A stretch of DNA of 64,000 bases from Hymenolepis diminuta (Eukaryota; Platyhelminthes; Cestoda; Cyclophyllidea; Hymenolepididae). Shown here in pieces: positions 20,029 to 34,874 of this stretch. Position numbers and translations under genes: made by a program. The notes beneath the pieces are model-generated. The model made no database searches, was not told the DNA's origin, and was given only the letters and a program-made list of their open reading frames with translations. The stretch is taken from contig CAADRB010000013.1 in NCBI GenBank assembly GCA_900708905.1, positions 1,245,331 through 1,309,330 on the forward strand, written 5' to 3'. The first letter of the stretch is position 1. Each line of letters starts with the position of its first letter.

Positions 20029-23000
20029 CTGCAAAGTTGACAAAGAGAGGCAAAAAGAGTCACTACCTCAGTCTCCACTTATCTGGCAATCATGCATATT
20101 TATCGTGTTCCATTATCAATTTACCAGAACTTCGATGCAACTTAGTTCAGGTTGAGAATTAAAATTCGATTTTTGGATTAAAATGACAAAAAAATTTAAC
20201 TCCACTTAATATATTTCGGCATCAAATTTGAGAATATATTTGATGTCTATGACCCGAAGTAATTCCCAATCTCTAACAAAATTCGTGACTAGATATGAAA
20301 AACGTCTAGATTTTATAACTTGAAATTCAGAATCAAACATTAAAAACAAGTTGCAGAGGCTAATTGCTTTAAGAATTAGGCACCATAACCTAAAAAAGTT
20401 AAGATTGCACACAACGAAATATAACCTAACTAATTTGCGAATACACAGTCATAATTTGCAGGTAAATTATAAAATCAAAGGGAAAATGACAGACGAAACT
20501 AATGTTCTAGGACACTGCTTTAAAAATGGAATGTAATTATCAGTCCGATTGAAAGTATATCCCTTGTGATTAGTCCGTTTCTCCTAACCATTAATTAACA
20601 CTCATCTAAATCCTAAATTTCTATATAGCCTAGGCCTTTCTAAATAGAGAGCGAAATGCCGAGATTGCTGATTTTCCGGTTGCATCCATCATTTACCATC
20701 TAAATTTCGTCGTCTTTCTAATAATCTTGCGTCTCGGCGGACCGCTAGAGCCAAGATGGTCATCGAAACTGGCGGTTATAATAATAAGAACCAGAGCTTT
20801 CTTATTTCAAAAATGGCACCAACGTTACCTTGGAAGCTACTTGTACATAGGCTTCCTGAACAATCGTTTGAAGATAAAATGGTCATAACTACTAAATTTA
20901 ATTCTGATATCATATTAATTTTTGGTTAAAATATATATCAATTTGAAATTTTTTATCAATATCAATTGTACTGATGTACTCTAAAAGGTATAACTGTGGA
21001 AAGTTAGGCAATTTTAAATTAACGGCAGAGAATCTTTTTACTGGAGATTGCACTACTGAAATATTTCAGTAGCGTTTTATTTAAGACGACGAAAATTAGA
21101 TATGAAAGGGCTATTGCCCGGTTAAACAAGTCGTCAAAAGCCTTTATTTAAAGCTAAATGACGGGAAAATGCATTTTCTTAATTGCACATACCTATCAAC
21201 TTTTAGGTAATCTAAGGTGAAAATAACAAATAAAAAAAGGAATTTTTGACAATTTTTAGTGAAGCAACGTTTAATGGGAAATGCAAGTGTCATAAGTTGG
21301 CACTGAAAACGCAAGACAAAATCCAATTATCATTTAGTTACATTGTTACTAGATAAAATTTTCAAAATAAGAGTAAAATATTAAGATTGCATCCAAAAGG
21401 GTCCTCTTGTAGTAGGTTATGAGAAATTATCTTGCAAAATGAATTTATTCTTTCGTAGATTTGATAAAACTTCCACGGAGGAATAAAGGACATGTACTTT
21501 CTCGCGGTTACGAATAAAGACGGGCATAAAAGAAGGCAGTCTACAAGCACTCCTTTTAATAAAGTATATAGATAGTTTGAAAGTTTTATAAGCAACAATA
21601 ATTAGGTCGTATTATTGGTGAACTTTGAAGAAGCGCTAGTTAATATAACATGTGAGAAATGATTGACTATTAATGAGTATTTAGGCATTACATTAAAACA
21701 GTTATGACAAATCATCAACTCGCCAAGACACTTAATGAATTATGTTTTCAACCGAAATAGTAAATTTTCAAAATAAATATTGCCACTTCAAAATTTATCA
21801 ATTATTCGACCTACGATAGGCTTGCATTAGTGGAATATAGTACTTGAAGTTTTAGCAGTCAAAGGTAAATTATTGAGGAAAAAGGATTCCAAAATGCCAC
21901 ATTACTTGAATTTTTAAAACTTGTTGAGGACGAAAGCGATTAAATAATCATCTATCAGAATGTCGTTTTATTTGAAAAATATACTTAGGTTTCAAGTTAA
22001 TAATCAACTTTTCAACGGATCTTTGCGAAGTAGTTCATAGAACTAACCCTAAGTTAATATTCCCATGAATATTTATAGCTTTAAAAATTATAGTTAAAAT
22101 TTAGAGGGAAGATAAATTTGGTGATTTTCTCCTTGAAAGGATATGTTTTCAATTGGAGCCACTTGACACCTTCAGAGTCCATGAGTGATATATTTCCATC
22201 GGGCGTCAGTCTTCATGAAAAGTAGAGAAAATATGAACTAATTTTCATAAATGGGGACTTGCTTCATGACCATTTAGTTCACAATCCGGCTTCAATTAAT
22301 CTGATGCCGGAAGACAAATAATACTTGAACTTGAGAAAGTTTTAAGAATAAGTTAATTGCGCCACTCCTGTATTCATTTTTTTGCATTTCATTTGAGCGC
22401 TGTGTGCTAGAATTAACAGCATTTATGCCAATCAAAAATTATTAAGTAAATTAAAAATTTTAAACAAGAATACTCTTCTATACCGACTTATGATCTTTAC
22501 TTACAGTTGAGAAACAAACTCGAGTTGAGTAGGTGACAAAATCCATTGATCAAAACAAACCCTCCCAAATTTTAGGTACTACGATTATCACCTCTTTTGT
22601 CAACTACGACGATTTGACACACCTTCAAAATAGATATATTTTTACTTGCACTAAAATGCTCTATTTTTTTTACTTTTACACTTTACGTAATAGGTTCTAG
22701 CTTAGTGGAAAATAAGTGGCTGCCGACATCACTCATGATAAGCAGAACTCCGCCAATCCATCAGTTTTACTAAGCCAACCGGATACAGACACAAAACAGT
22801 CATTTCAGCGGACATTATTAAACACTCCCACTTTCGCTTCCTCGCCTATAAATAATGCATATTTAAGTTAGCTATATCCACGAAGCCGTACTCTGCATTA
22901 ACTGCAACATTAGACTAGTCATTAATACGTCTATTTTATGGAAAATTAAATTTTTTTGAATTTTTTATTACGGCAGATATTCCAAACAGTGCGAATTCCA

Positions 23001-23336
23001 TTCTTAAATAAGGTTGCAGCAAATAAACCAGCTTCTAAAACAAAACCTTTGAAGAATAATTTTTATCTCAATTTAGACTGAACTATGCAAATCATAATCG
23101 ATAATAAGTGACTTTTCCAAAGATTGAAAGCTGTCAAAGAATCTGTGAGCCAATCAACTGCCTCATATATTGAGCCTGAATCATAATTAATCAATTGTGA
23201 ATTAAATTTTATCCCTCTTGTCGAATTGACAGTAATTCCTCTATTACACAAATACCACCTCACTTTCTGCATTTGACATTCTCTATATTACTGAATTTTT
23301 AGGTTGATCTCAATCCAGCTCGACTGACTATTGATA

Positions 23337-23353
23337 CCCCCCCCCCGCCCCCC
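23337..23353. repeat. poly-C tract (C10 G C6)
   Basis: A run of ten C, one G and six C inside an intron of very high A+T content. On the coding strand of HCN it is a G-rich run. Two G runs alone cannot form a canonical four-tract quadruplex, although a run of ten can split. It may also be a site of assembly error. Confidence 0.8.
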
Positions 23354-26300
23354 TGTTAAATAATCTCCCGAAATCGGCGTTGTATTTGAGGAGTATATAC
23401 GTATTCAACCACGCGTGTGAATTCAAAATTTATTTACTTTGATGCTTGTGGCTAACCACCTTTGGAAGGGGATTTTAATCGTAAGACGCAATAAAATTAA
23501 TGCTCAAAGTTGTCTTTAAAAGGTGTTCGGTAGATTAAATCGTAAATGAAGAAAATTGGGCATTGGAAATGGTTGTGAAAAGTAAAGTAATAGAAACCGG
23601 CAATTTATGGAGCTTTTTATATATAAAGGTCGAAATGCAACGAAACACTTGAATGTAGGAAGAAGTGATATCCTATTTTCATGATTTCCCTTGCTTTACA
23701 GGACTGAATTGGTGGAACAAGCGATAATAAAAATATATTCTTTCTGGTTAGTATTTCACCGTATTTGTGCTAATTTGTAAGAATAATAGCAGGTTCATAA
23801 TTCTTGATTAGCTAGGATATTAAAGTCGACAAAAGGAGAGGTAAAAGGAAAGGTATTTTGTTCCAATAAATGCATGTATCACCAGGTAACATTCACAGAC
23901 AATAAAAATGAAGCATATTCCAGTATTCTTTATTCTGATAGTATTATCCTCGTCATTTTTATTCTTTAATGACCTTAATCTAGACAATACACGTTACTTG
24001 CTTTTTTTGCACGAAGCAAACGCCAAAAATGGATAGGTGTACAAGTAGATAAGTAAAATACTTCAAACTGAGCTATTTTTTTTACAAAATATTGTAGCAA
24101 AGGAAAAAAAGCAAATTGCATTCAAGGTTAGCGTGAAAAGATTCAGCATGCAGTAAAGGTATAAAAAAGGCCACTTGATCTTTGCTTCGAGGATGAATCC
24201 AATGAATGTATAATATTCATTTGATCAGTTAGCATTCGCCATTATTATTCCGGGAAGAATAGGTCAGAAAATAAGAGGGAACTCTTAGATTATCTTCTCT
24301 GAAGTCAATTTAAGTGTTTTAAATCGGGTTTTTAAATTCCTTAACACTTACTTACACTACCTAAAGTGAGCAACCTTGTTGCTTTTGCCGATTAAACATG
24401 TGTGCCTTTATACTGTCATAGTATACATTTATTCGAATCCTTGCTTTCCTTTTCCGCGAGAATGATGTTCCAGACGACAGATAGAAGGAATAGCTGAGGT
24501 ATGTTTAATTCCGAAAGTTTGATGTATCAGATAGTTAATCTAACAGTATCAGAAAATGAAATTTTCAGCATCCAGGATTAAGGTAAATTAATGATGAATT
24601 TTTTGAAGATTTGTACAATTTGTTGACATAAACGAAAAGCTTTAATTCCACAGAATGAAGAACATAAAAAAATGACATTAAAATTCACAGAAAGCTTGTG
24701 TTGCTATTCCAGTAAATTATTTAGCAGTATTAGTTAGAGCGCTTTCAAGATGAAAATACAGTGTTAGCCTTCAACACGAAATAGCTCTTATTCTCCTTGA
24801 CTTTTAAAGGTTATGTTAGCTAGCAGTAGCCTATTACTCATGGCTATCAGAAAAGCCTGGAGATTTCGTGACCAATCACACATTTAAGTTAACCGACCAA
24901 TGATTTTGAATAAAGAAGCAATAGTGATGAAATTGATTAAATTTTAAGATATTCACAGACTAATTCAAAAAAGCTGCTACTTATAAGTGCATGTGGAAGT
25001 ATTTGTATGAAATAAGTATCCATAAACGAGAATAAGATCAATTTTTCTTTGCGGAAGATGAAAGATTTTCATTCACCTTCAAAGTGTGACTTGAAAATGA
25101 GTTGAAAATATCCATAAAAGTTCTTTGAGGTGATAATGATGAAATTGTACTTTAAAAAACTCCTTTGAAGTCATTTACCCAAGCAAAGTACCACTTTAAT
25201 GGCTTTTAAATATTTCGTTTTTAAAGTGCTTATTGGATTGGAGTAAATCCATATTCATATCTGTTGCACTGATCTTACCTGAAGAGGTATATAACAACTT
25301 GCCGACTTTTAATAGTGAGTAATCATAAGGAATGCCTCTTAATATTTTCAGTTAGGACGCATTGATCATAATTAACCCTGACTAACCTATCTTTACACAG
25401 CTTGGTCAATGCAAGAAGATGGGAAAAAATATTTGCCATTTTTATTTATAAGTGAAACTCCAACAAAGAATATTTCAAGTAAAAGGATTTATAATTACTA
25501 CAGGTGAATCAAATTCTATTTATGGATCCGTTTCAATAAAAAAGCAGATTTCAAAGGCATTATATTTGGAAAGAAATATCTTGTTTCTAGGTAAAATAAG
25601 ACAGAAGAGTATAAAAATCCGACAATTTTGTTTTCCTGAACAGCTGTTTTCTGGTCATTTGATAACGCAGATAAATTTTTCTTCTAAAACCCTCCAGTTA
25701 AAGGTTTTATCTCATATTAGAGGCAGTTAGAAATTGATTACTGCCATCTGAACGTAATTTATTGAAACGTTGACTTGAATGCATCACAAACTAGCAAATT
25801 TTGTTTCACTTAGTAAACCTTTTTAATAACCAAGTTTAATTAATATTTAAGTGACTTATTTTAACATGGCTGCCTCTAATTATATAGGAAGTTATTTAAA
25901 TTCATTTGACTAATTGTATTACAGTAAATAATAAAGAATTTGTTGAAGGTATTTCATACTAAACTTCACGATTAATATGAGTTTATAAAGAGGAACTATA
26001 AGAAATATAATTTATAATTGCTATTTAATAAACTTATAAAAATAAAAAAATGAGAAAGTGTCGAAACTATAACGGACCTTTAAATGTAAATACATTGATT
26101 TTAGATAGAAAGAAATTCTATGCTTCAACGAAATAAATGAAATTATACTTTTGAGCTTTTGAAATTCTCAATTAATAATTAATTAATTAAAAATAAATTG
26201 CGTGAATTTAAAAGAATGTATTTAGAGCTAATTTACAAGAAAATTACATCAGGACTAAATGTGCTATGCGATTTTAAATCCTTCCGATGTGAAAAACCCA

Positions 26301-26928
26301 TAACACTAAAATGATTAATTACTAATTTAAAAGCTATTTAGAATGCATTAAAGAATATTAATCAGTCCTCCATTTTTTGTTCTTTCATATTAAATTAAAT
26401 TCTGATATTTTAAAAAAAGTAATTCTCACATCTAATTCAATTAGATGGAAATATTTTCTGGAATATAGCAGGTGGGAGTAAATAGTTAATTAAAAGTGGT
26501 ATAATGTCGAGCATCTGTTATATTGCATGAATAAAAAAATCAATGAATTTTAATGAAATCAATTAATATTACGAGTATGATTTCAAATGAATGTTAATCG
26601 ATAAAGAGAAATTTTAATGGGCTATGAATTGATCCCTCGTCACTCTTATGCATGTGAAATACCTAAAGATAGGATATAACGCAAAATTTTTTAACATTAC
26701 AAACTAACATAGCAAGTATGATATTAATATTTTTAAAAGATACTTAATATTTTAAATCAAATTAATCAATCTCCAACTTCAAATTAATGGTTGATTAAGA
26801 AGGAAAATTATTTGGAATTCAAGACGAATATGTTCCAGACAATGTCTTGCTCTAAAAGTTAAATTATGACTTGGTCTGAAATAATGAAAGTCGCTTATTT
26901 AAGTTCGCGTCGTATATTTAGAAAAATT

Positions 26929-26995
26929 CGGTCTGGTAGGAATCGAAAATCCTCTGCCTTCTAGTCAACTGCATTTCAAATTAAGCCACGCCTTC
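26929..26995 (-). other. tRNA-like relic
   Basis: Read on the minus strand, it starts GAAGGCGTGGC, continues with an A-box-like TGGCTTAATTTG, a GACTAGAA block as in tRNA-Ser(AGA), and a B-box-like TTTTCGATTCC. The acceptor ends do not pair well, the anticodon and T stems are broken, and the long variable arm of tRNA-Ser is absent. It is not a working tRNA; it may be a pseudogene or an old SINE head. Confidence 0.25.
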
Positions 26996-29900
26996 AAATT
27001 CCCCATTCTTCAGTCACTTTTATTTAAAAAGCTCTGCATCTTTTTCACAAATCCAGGCTTTGACACAACATTTTGTTTAAACAAACCCACCATAATGTTT
27101 TATTTAAGTTTTGTTTACTTTAAATTTTTTCCCATAAAATGGAAAAAATGCGGGTTTAGAGAAACCTCGCCGGTAATAGAATATTTATAATTGCATTTAA
27201 AAATTTGTTTTCATTCCTTGAAATAACGTTTGTGTGGATTTATCAGATTCAAACTATAATTCATTCAGAAGGTTAAGAGAGATATTTATTTCACTGAGAT
27301 GCTCGTGGAGTGACACAAACTGAAAAGGTGCTCTAAAATATTGAGCTCTGCTCTATTATTGTTGTATTTAAATATTTTTCTTTCATTATTTTTAAAGTCG
27401 CTTAGTAATGCAGACGTCATACAATATTTTGCTATCAAGATGATTACGGTGATAAATTCCAGATTAATTATCGGTAGTGGCAATTGTTGCACTTTCATAT
27501 TTTAAAGTGCAAAGTTGTTATTACTTTTGAAATTTACGTCAAATTTATAATAGAAAGCAAACTTTTTAATTTATATCTCTTTGTTAGAGTTTATGAAAGG
27601 ATATGATTTAAAATTACGATCACCCTGATCCATAAGTATCAGCAAGTATCCGTTAAACGGATAAAAATAAATAAATTTTTTAAAAGCAATAATTGCACTT
27701 GATATATATTAAATTTCACTTAAAAATTTGATTAATATAAGAAATATAACATTAAATTTTAGTAATAATTTTCATTAGATAGAGTGGGGATGTGATTTTG
27801 AACTTTTTGTAATAAAAAAACAGTGAACAAAATCAAAATTGAAATAATGGTGCTGTGTGATCGTGAAGCACTTTATAAAAAATCGATGGATGTAATGCAA
27901 TTTAAGGGTCAGTAATAAGAAGGTTATAACGACTTTCTCCACAAAGTAAGTAGAAATTCAATCCCTGCCATTAGGCATCAAAATGATGTATATGAAGGCG
28001 AATGCTAAACCTCATTTAATTTAGAAAATAAACACAAAACTCTTATAATCTGACATAGTGATGAGAAAAAATAGCGTATAGTTCATCAAAAATATTGAAC
28101 TTTTTCAAAATGTATTAAGTTAAAATGTGAAAATTAATGGCATTTTTAATTTTAAAGGTAGAGCAGGGGATTAAAAGTATCATAAAGTGAAGACGCAAAA
28201 GCAGGACCGGAAGAGAAAATATCATCATCAACATTATGAATTTGATTTTCTGAAATAAAAAAAGTATTTATGAATATTCACTTCTAAAATGTCTTTTTAT
28301 TGCCCTAAGTATGTTATTACTATGTCTCAAAAAAATAACTTCAGTTTTCTCTTTAGGAAGGAAAAAACAAAGAATGCAAATTAAAGGTTTTTAATTTAAC
28401 CCTTTGACCGGATATGGGGAGAAGTAAAAAAGGCCTAATGAGCTATGAAATCAACAAAAACGCAACTTTCAAAATATCTTAGTAATTTAAAATACCTATA
28501 TGCTGAATATAAAAAATAATAGAGTAAAAAAATTTCCCATATTTTGATTCATCTACTGGAATTGAGTTAAAGTTATGTAAGAAATCAAGCGTAATTATAG
28601 TTTTGATGCACTAGATGTTCTTCCGCTTCGTCCACTGGAAACTCCTTTAGAATTTTCATGCATTAAATATTTATTAAAAAATCGAGCTTTTCAAGAAATA
28701 TGCACTCAAATAAACGTATTTAAGAGTCCATATTAATTAACTTTTATGGTCATCTTGTTGAAGAGCATAAATTATGCATTCATCCTTTCATTAAATCTAC
28801 TCAGATGTGAATTGGGAAAGGCGAATGCTGTAATTAGATCACGGGCTTTTGGAGAAGAAGAGGTGGTAAAGGAAGGTTAAGTGATCGAATGCCGTAAGCT
28901 GATTTTAGAAAAACTAACACGCATTTACTGAATCCTCTTCTAATGAGATCCTGCCCATGCAAAAGGAAGGAAATCCTTTGCATTCCTTTCCTCCAAGGAG
29001 CGAAATGCTAAAATCGAAGGCCGATTTAAGGAAGCATATTAAAACGATTCTGAAAGGGGCAGCTAAACATAAATTCGCTTTTTTTAATTAGTTATTAAAT
29101 AATTCATTATTGGCAAAATTAAACTCGAACACAGAATTATTTGCGTAATTAATCAATATTATATTTTCAGAACAAATTGATATTAATAATTATTTTACAA
29201 TTGCTTAGTTGGAACTACTTATAAAAAACTTTAGATTTCAGTTTATAATGTTTGTCAACTACATTTACACTTTAAATTCTTAAAGAGGTATAATATAAAT
29301 ATGTAAGAGATCTTTTTACTTATAAAAAATACTTTTACTTAAAGTTTATCTTTTAATTGTAGTGTGAAATCGGCATTATTATGATTATCTAAATCAAAAA
29401 GATATAGTAAGAAATTTTAAGTTAAAGTGGCTTCTTACAGAAGGAATTTACAAGACAAACTCAGAAATGCATAAATTATTTAAAGTCGAAGTGAGGAGAC
29501 TATGTAAACATCGACTGTGCCTACATTTTGACAAGTTATCGCTTTCGCCCACCCTTAGAAGGTTTTAAAATTATGTGTAATAAATCATTACTCGATATTA
29601 TCTGACTTTACCTCCTCTGAAGGGGAAAAATATCAGAATTGTCACAATCTAGATTTGGCCGCCTTCCCCAAGCACATTGGGCATTTTCATAGAAAATTAT
29701 AAACAGATAGTCCAAAATAAGGCTGAACATTGACCTTTATCTCAGCTAACACAGTAAATACTGCGAAAAATATTTGATAAACAAAAAAACTCCTCCACAA
29801 ATTGATGAGATCTGCCTTTCGAATCTTTAGCTAGCGAAAAAGAATTTATCAATCTGCTTCAAAATTTCGAGGCATTAATTGTTTCGAATAGTACGAAACC

Positions 29901-31465
29901 GAATGAATTAGATTTTGTTGAATTAAAAATAATTCCGTTCTATTCATTTTGAAAAACTGTGAAGGCACATTTTGAGCATTTTTGAGGGGTTAAAATTTTT
30001 AACTGTGATTTACTGAACTTTTGAAATAATCTATAGGTTCTAAGGAGACCAGCAAGAACTTAACAAAATATTTTTAAATGACTTCTTAAAAAAATATCAG
30101 GATCTCTTTATATATTTAACTAAAATATTCAAAAATTAAATCTTACAAACATATTATAATTTGATATGTAAAGTATTTTTAATGTTTTAAAAGTTATTTA
30201 TTCCTTTTTGGTAATATAAAGATATTGACAAGGTCAACTTTCCCCTATCTAATTTAATCATAAATCAAAAAGTACTTCTAAACTTTAAGCTCATTGAAAT
30301 GCTTTTTACCAATGTACTTTTAAAAAACGAAAAAATCAGGCAAAAGATTACATAATAGCTTGGCCTGTAATGACATTTTTAATTTGTAATTTAATGAAAA
30401 TCAAGACAAAATTAATATTTAATTGTTATTGCACCGATTGCCTGCAGGCTTTATGTATAATTATTAAATATCTGCTCGACAAAATGGTTTGGAAATGATA
30501 TCAACGATATTGCAAGAGATCTGAATAATCTGATATATGAGGGCTTGTTTTCATTATTTCAAGTGGATAATAAATATTGTCCAACTAGCAAATATTGTGA
30601 TGAAACGGTGAACCATCTTTCTATGGCTAAGGAAACGGATACGTGTAAAAATATATAAATATAAATAAATATATCTTAGTCATCCAAAATTATTAAAAGA
30701 TTTATTCAAGAGATTATCGATCGTTATTGCAAAATTTTATGCAAGAAAAGCATTTTGAGGAGATATCTGTTAATACCTCTTCTGCGTTTCAAGTCACAAC
30801 CAGCAAATTGATGTATTTTACAAATCAGAGACCCATCAGTGGCAATAAAATATTAAATAACTCAGAAAACTTGTATATAAATAACATTTCAAATAATTTA
30901 TAAAAAGATTGAGATGCGAATATGTACTCTGCAAATCCTTTAACTTATTTTACTTAATTATGCATAGTTAAAACTAATACACCTTTTATGGGTTCAATTT
31001 TTGTCATGTCAGACTTCTCCGGAAGCGAAATGAAAAGCTTAATTAAAATTTTCTTTCTTATGCATGAGATATTTTTCAAAATTTTATTTATATTAATATA
31101 TTAAAAATTGTGGAGTTTAATTAAGAAAAATATTCCATTAGCTGGACGTGTATTGAAATAAAATCCAGTAAATGGAAACTAATGTGCACATCTAAATACC
31201 TAAGAAAATATAATATTATTTGTATTTATTTGTATAATTTGGAAAATGAACAGATTAAAATTGTTTCAAATATCAAAATGTCTACTATATATAATTGCTA
31301 TATTACTAAATTAAACCCAAATTCATTAAATATTAAAATCTAATTTATCGTTCTGTCTGAAATGTCGTTGCTATAATTTATTGTGGAAATTAATTTTCGT
31401 TATTGCTATGGTATAGCAAAGGACGCACAATCTTTAATCTTGTTGAAGCAAATGAATAAGAGGAA

Positions 31466-31690
31466 TGACAATCAAGTCTAATAAGGTATGGAACGTGGGA
31501 GGGGTCACCAATAAGCAGACCATGGACTCAGAACAACCGCAGATCTTACATCTCTTGGACTGGGAAGCATTGAGCTACCAACATTTTTAAAAGTGCTTAC
31601 CATTTGTCCACCAGATCTGCGTTGGAGACTATGTTCACTATATTCAGAGTCAGTTGACGGGTTGATTTATTTCCGTGGTTGGTCATGTGA
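31466..31690 (+). repeat. dispersed repeat B, copy 1
   Basis: Aligns by eye with 62108-62310 in the same orientation. Shared blocks include a G-rich start (CGTGGGAGGGGTCA against CGGGGGAGGAGGTCA), an AGCATTG core, and the end GGTTGATTTATTTCCGTGGTTGG against GGTTGATTAATTTCCACGG. The match is perhaps 60-65 percent with indels. No coding potential or terminal repeats were recognised. Both copies lie in HCN introns. Confidence 0.55.
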
Positions 31691-32544
31691 CTTTGAATTT
31701 TTGTGCCCTTTTACAATCAAGAACACGTAGATGAGCCTAGCAGAGATATATTTGACTTGGCATGATCCGTACAGCTTACTCAAAGCGAACTGTTTGGAAA
31801 CTTAATAACTTTGAGAACCTCGAATTTTGGGTAAGTGCAAAATATTTACAATTATTTGCAGGACTGTAGTAGCATTTATGTTGCTAATTAAAGGGAAAGA
31901 TATATAGCAATCAAAGGTGCATACAATTAATGCAGTAATATCTAGATTTGAATAATTGAAATCCTCTGGATTTATTAATATTTAATTCTGTATTCTTTTT
32001 GATGTGGCTTATTTGAGGTCTTGAAGTCTCACTCGTGAATAATAACATAAGGTCTTTAGCGACAAGTATGAAAATAATTTCACTTTTTTCATGATCAAAC
32101 GTCAACATTCACACAGAAATCCAATCAATTCTAACACCCTAAGCTATTATGCCTGAAACAGGTCAGTCGGCATTAAACGAAATATTCATTAAAATTCGTA
32201 TATAAATACATATGCATACAGAAGTGGGACATAATATATTCAAAACCAACCAGAATTTGTGTTGCCTTAAACAAAGAAGAGGTAAGAGTTAGACAATAGA
32301 GAAAAAATACAAATTTTTTCTTAAATTTGGGCAAGTAAAAGTGCTTTCACTTGCTAAATCGGGTGTAAACCATTATTTCACATTCAGTAAAATTGCAATT
32401 TCACACTGAGTGGTGGTCAAAAAGACAGAAAAAATACACTATTTAATTCAGCAAAATAATTCAAAATTTGAAGGAATTGGGCATATTTTAAAATATCGTT
32501 AAAGAATAAGTTTTGATCAATAGAGACTTAAAAATCAATAATAC

Positions 32545-32788
32545 CTCCAAAGTAAGATCCATCTGAAAGACTGGTAGCAACTCGACCATCAGTGTCCACA
32601 ATATCCACGATTCCTTCTTGAATGAAGTACATTTTTGTGCCGATTTGGCCTTCTTTGATGATCCAGTCCCCCGGTTGGAATACCTCATATTGGAGCTTCA
32701 TCAAAACTTCAGAAACAAAGTGTCGATCAGCATAAGTGAAGAATGGAACTGCTGCGACTAGCGCCCGGCAGTTGTGATTTATAATTTG
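32545..32788 (-). CDS. hcn: HCN exon 8: end of C-linker and beta-roll of the CNBD
   Basis: Codes residues 355-435 and the first base of Glu436. It opens [17 protein letters not shown], the end of the C-linker, then carries the beta-roll with [26 protein letters not shown] and LSDGSYFG. These blocks match HCN family members closely, with Trp for the usual Tyr in PGDYII. The acceptor is TTTTAG and the donor is GGAG|GTATT. Phase matches exon 7 (phase 0) and exon 9. Confidence 0.95.
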
Positions 32789-33642
32789 CTAAAAGCAAAA
32801 TGGCAACTAATAAGAAATCTTTTAAAAATGAGTTCTTTTTCTGGCAAAAATGTTGCTTCCATGTTTTTACACAATCTTATTTGAAAAATTTCGGGCGGAA
32901 GGGTGTAGGCGCTGCTGATTTGAAACAATAAGTCAATCTAATATTATATTTAGTGTGATTGATTTCGAAATTCGAATTACTGTTTTGTTTGTTTCTCTCG
33001 CCCAGAATAGTTCGGAAATTGTCAACGGTAAAATGAAACTTATCATTTATAATGATAAATTGCCGATGAAGAGACATTTTTATTAATCATGAAGGTATCG
33101 ATATAACTTGGAGCGTTGCGTCATTTAAGTTGAATTCATACTGCTCAAAAAAATTATTTTTCGGAGAAGGCTTACAGATCAGGTAGGTCTAACAAACTTG
33201 CCTTATCATTTTTTATCATTTTGACATTCTTCATAATGTAATGTCTGGTTCTGAAGGTTATAATTACGAAAAAAAAACATTTCATAATTATTTCAATAAA
33301 CGGTCTTGCATTTGGAATGATTAACTGTTAGGAACATGCGGGAGCGCAAAAATAAGTAGCTATTTGACAAATGAACATTCGCTTATTTTTCTCAGATTAA
33401 TTCACAATATGGTTAACTGATTACCGCGTTGAATTAAAATAATGAACTAGCAGTTATTATAATTGATAAAATCCAGTTAAGTAATTACTTTCATTAGATT
33501 TTTGATGAGTTAAGATGGTGGAACAATAAACAAAAGGCCTTATGCCACAGATATTGCATAACCATATTATTAGATTAATTTTATTTCAAATTTCAAATTT
33601 TTAAACAACTTTCATATCAGTTGATTAAATATTTTACTATTA

Positions 33643-33665
33643 NNNNNNNNNNNNNNNNNNNNNNN
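33643..33665. other. assembly gap (23 N)
   Basis: Twenty-three undetermined bases inside an HCN intron, followed by TA-rich low-complexity sequence (about 33700-33735) that probably stopped the assembly. The gap length may be arbitrary. Confidence 0.95.
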
Positions 33666-34874
33666 TAAAATATCATATATGAAAAATTAATGAAATATAA
33701 AAATATATATATAATATTATATTTATTATATATAAGACTCCCGTCATTGTATTTGAAAATTTTCTAATTTTTAAGAATGAAAGCAAACAGTCATCACAGA
33801 AAAGCCTTATAAAATGAATTACACTATATTTTATTAATTATTATTTAGTAATAAAAGTAATTACAGATGCACGTCTACAGCATCAGATAACGCGAATTAA
33901 TGTGTTTTGGTGGAAAACACATTGCCATTCTGCTTTCATTTTATTTTATTTAGCGATTAATTTATAAACAAGAATTTGTACGATGATGTAGAAGGGCCCA
34001 TTTTTAAATCAAAAAATTGATCCGGAAGTTAGCTTTACTTTAAAAAAATGGAATTCAAATAGGTAATTCGTACTTGCAATTTCTATACCAATCGGAAGTT
34101 GGGTCCTCGAAGCAGTTTTTGATGGATCTGCATTGATCCGAGCGTAAATCTTTTATATTCCTCTTCTTTATCTATACTTCTGAAATGATTGCTTCGGCAA
34201 TTTATGTGCGCATGATTTAACATGTTTCTGTGAAACCAAATATCTTCATGTACTTTAATTTAGGGCAAATAATTCAGTTAAACAAATTTTCGTATCTTAG
34301 GGATAACTAAAACTACTTTTGAAATGAAGATTGACATAAATTGGACCAAAAAATGGGCCAGAAGCAATAATTGTTTCTTTACTATCTTGGCGTCCTGAAA
34401 TGGTCTCCAACTACAAATAAATACAATTTTTTTACTCATCGGATCCTTGGTGTATTACAGGACACTCAAATGCCCAATCGAATTGCAAGGTGTAGAGTAT
34501 TAAAGGAAGTTAAATCACCTTCAACCGAACACACTTAAAATTTTCCAATATTCAACGTTGAAATAACAAAATTTTACAATTCCTCCATTAAATAAATACA
34601 ATAAAAAAGCATGAATTCACAGCCAAATTATGCCCTTATAGAAAATGTATGATTATTTTTATTGCTTGGGTTTAATAAAAATAATATTTTTCGTTAAATG
34701 TTATTTGCGCAAATAAATTTAAAATGTAAATAGTAAAAAGTGTCCTAAAATAAGTTTACAACTCGGACTAAAAAAAATGTAATCTTAGTGTTTCAGGCAC
34801 ATTTTAAAAAAAATTTTTATTTAACAATTTTTTATTACTGATCATAATCATTATACTAGAACAGCACTAGAAAG

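Larger units (their letters stand above)
20029..32544 (-). other. HCN intron 8 (12.5 kb)
   Basis: The largest intron in the window, splitting the CNBD inside the FGE block. Extremely AT-rich. It holds dispersed repeat B copy 1 (31466-31690), a tRNA-like relic at 26929-26995, a C-rich run at 23337-23353, and a G/C-richer patch near 28800-29040 with a small inverted repeat. No protein-coding gene nested on either strand could be supported. Confidence 0.7.

Noticed and set aside
19838..20155. 105-codon + strand frame
   Set aside because: Antisense to the conserved CNBD exon.
26929..26995. tRNA-Ser gene
   Set aside because: A- and B-box-like blocks are present, but the acceptor, anticodon and T stems do not pair and the variable arm is missing. 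Kept only as a low-confidence relic.
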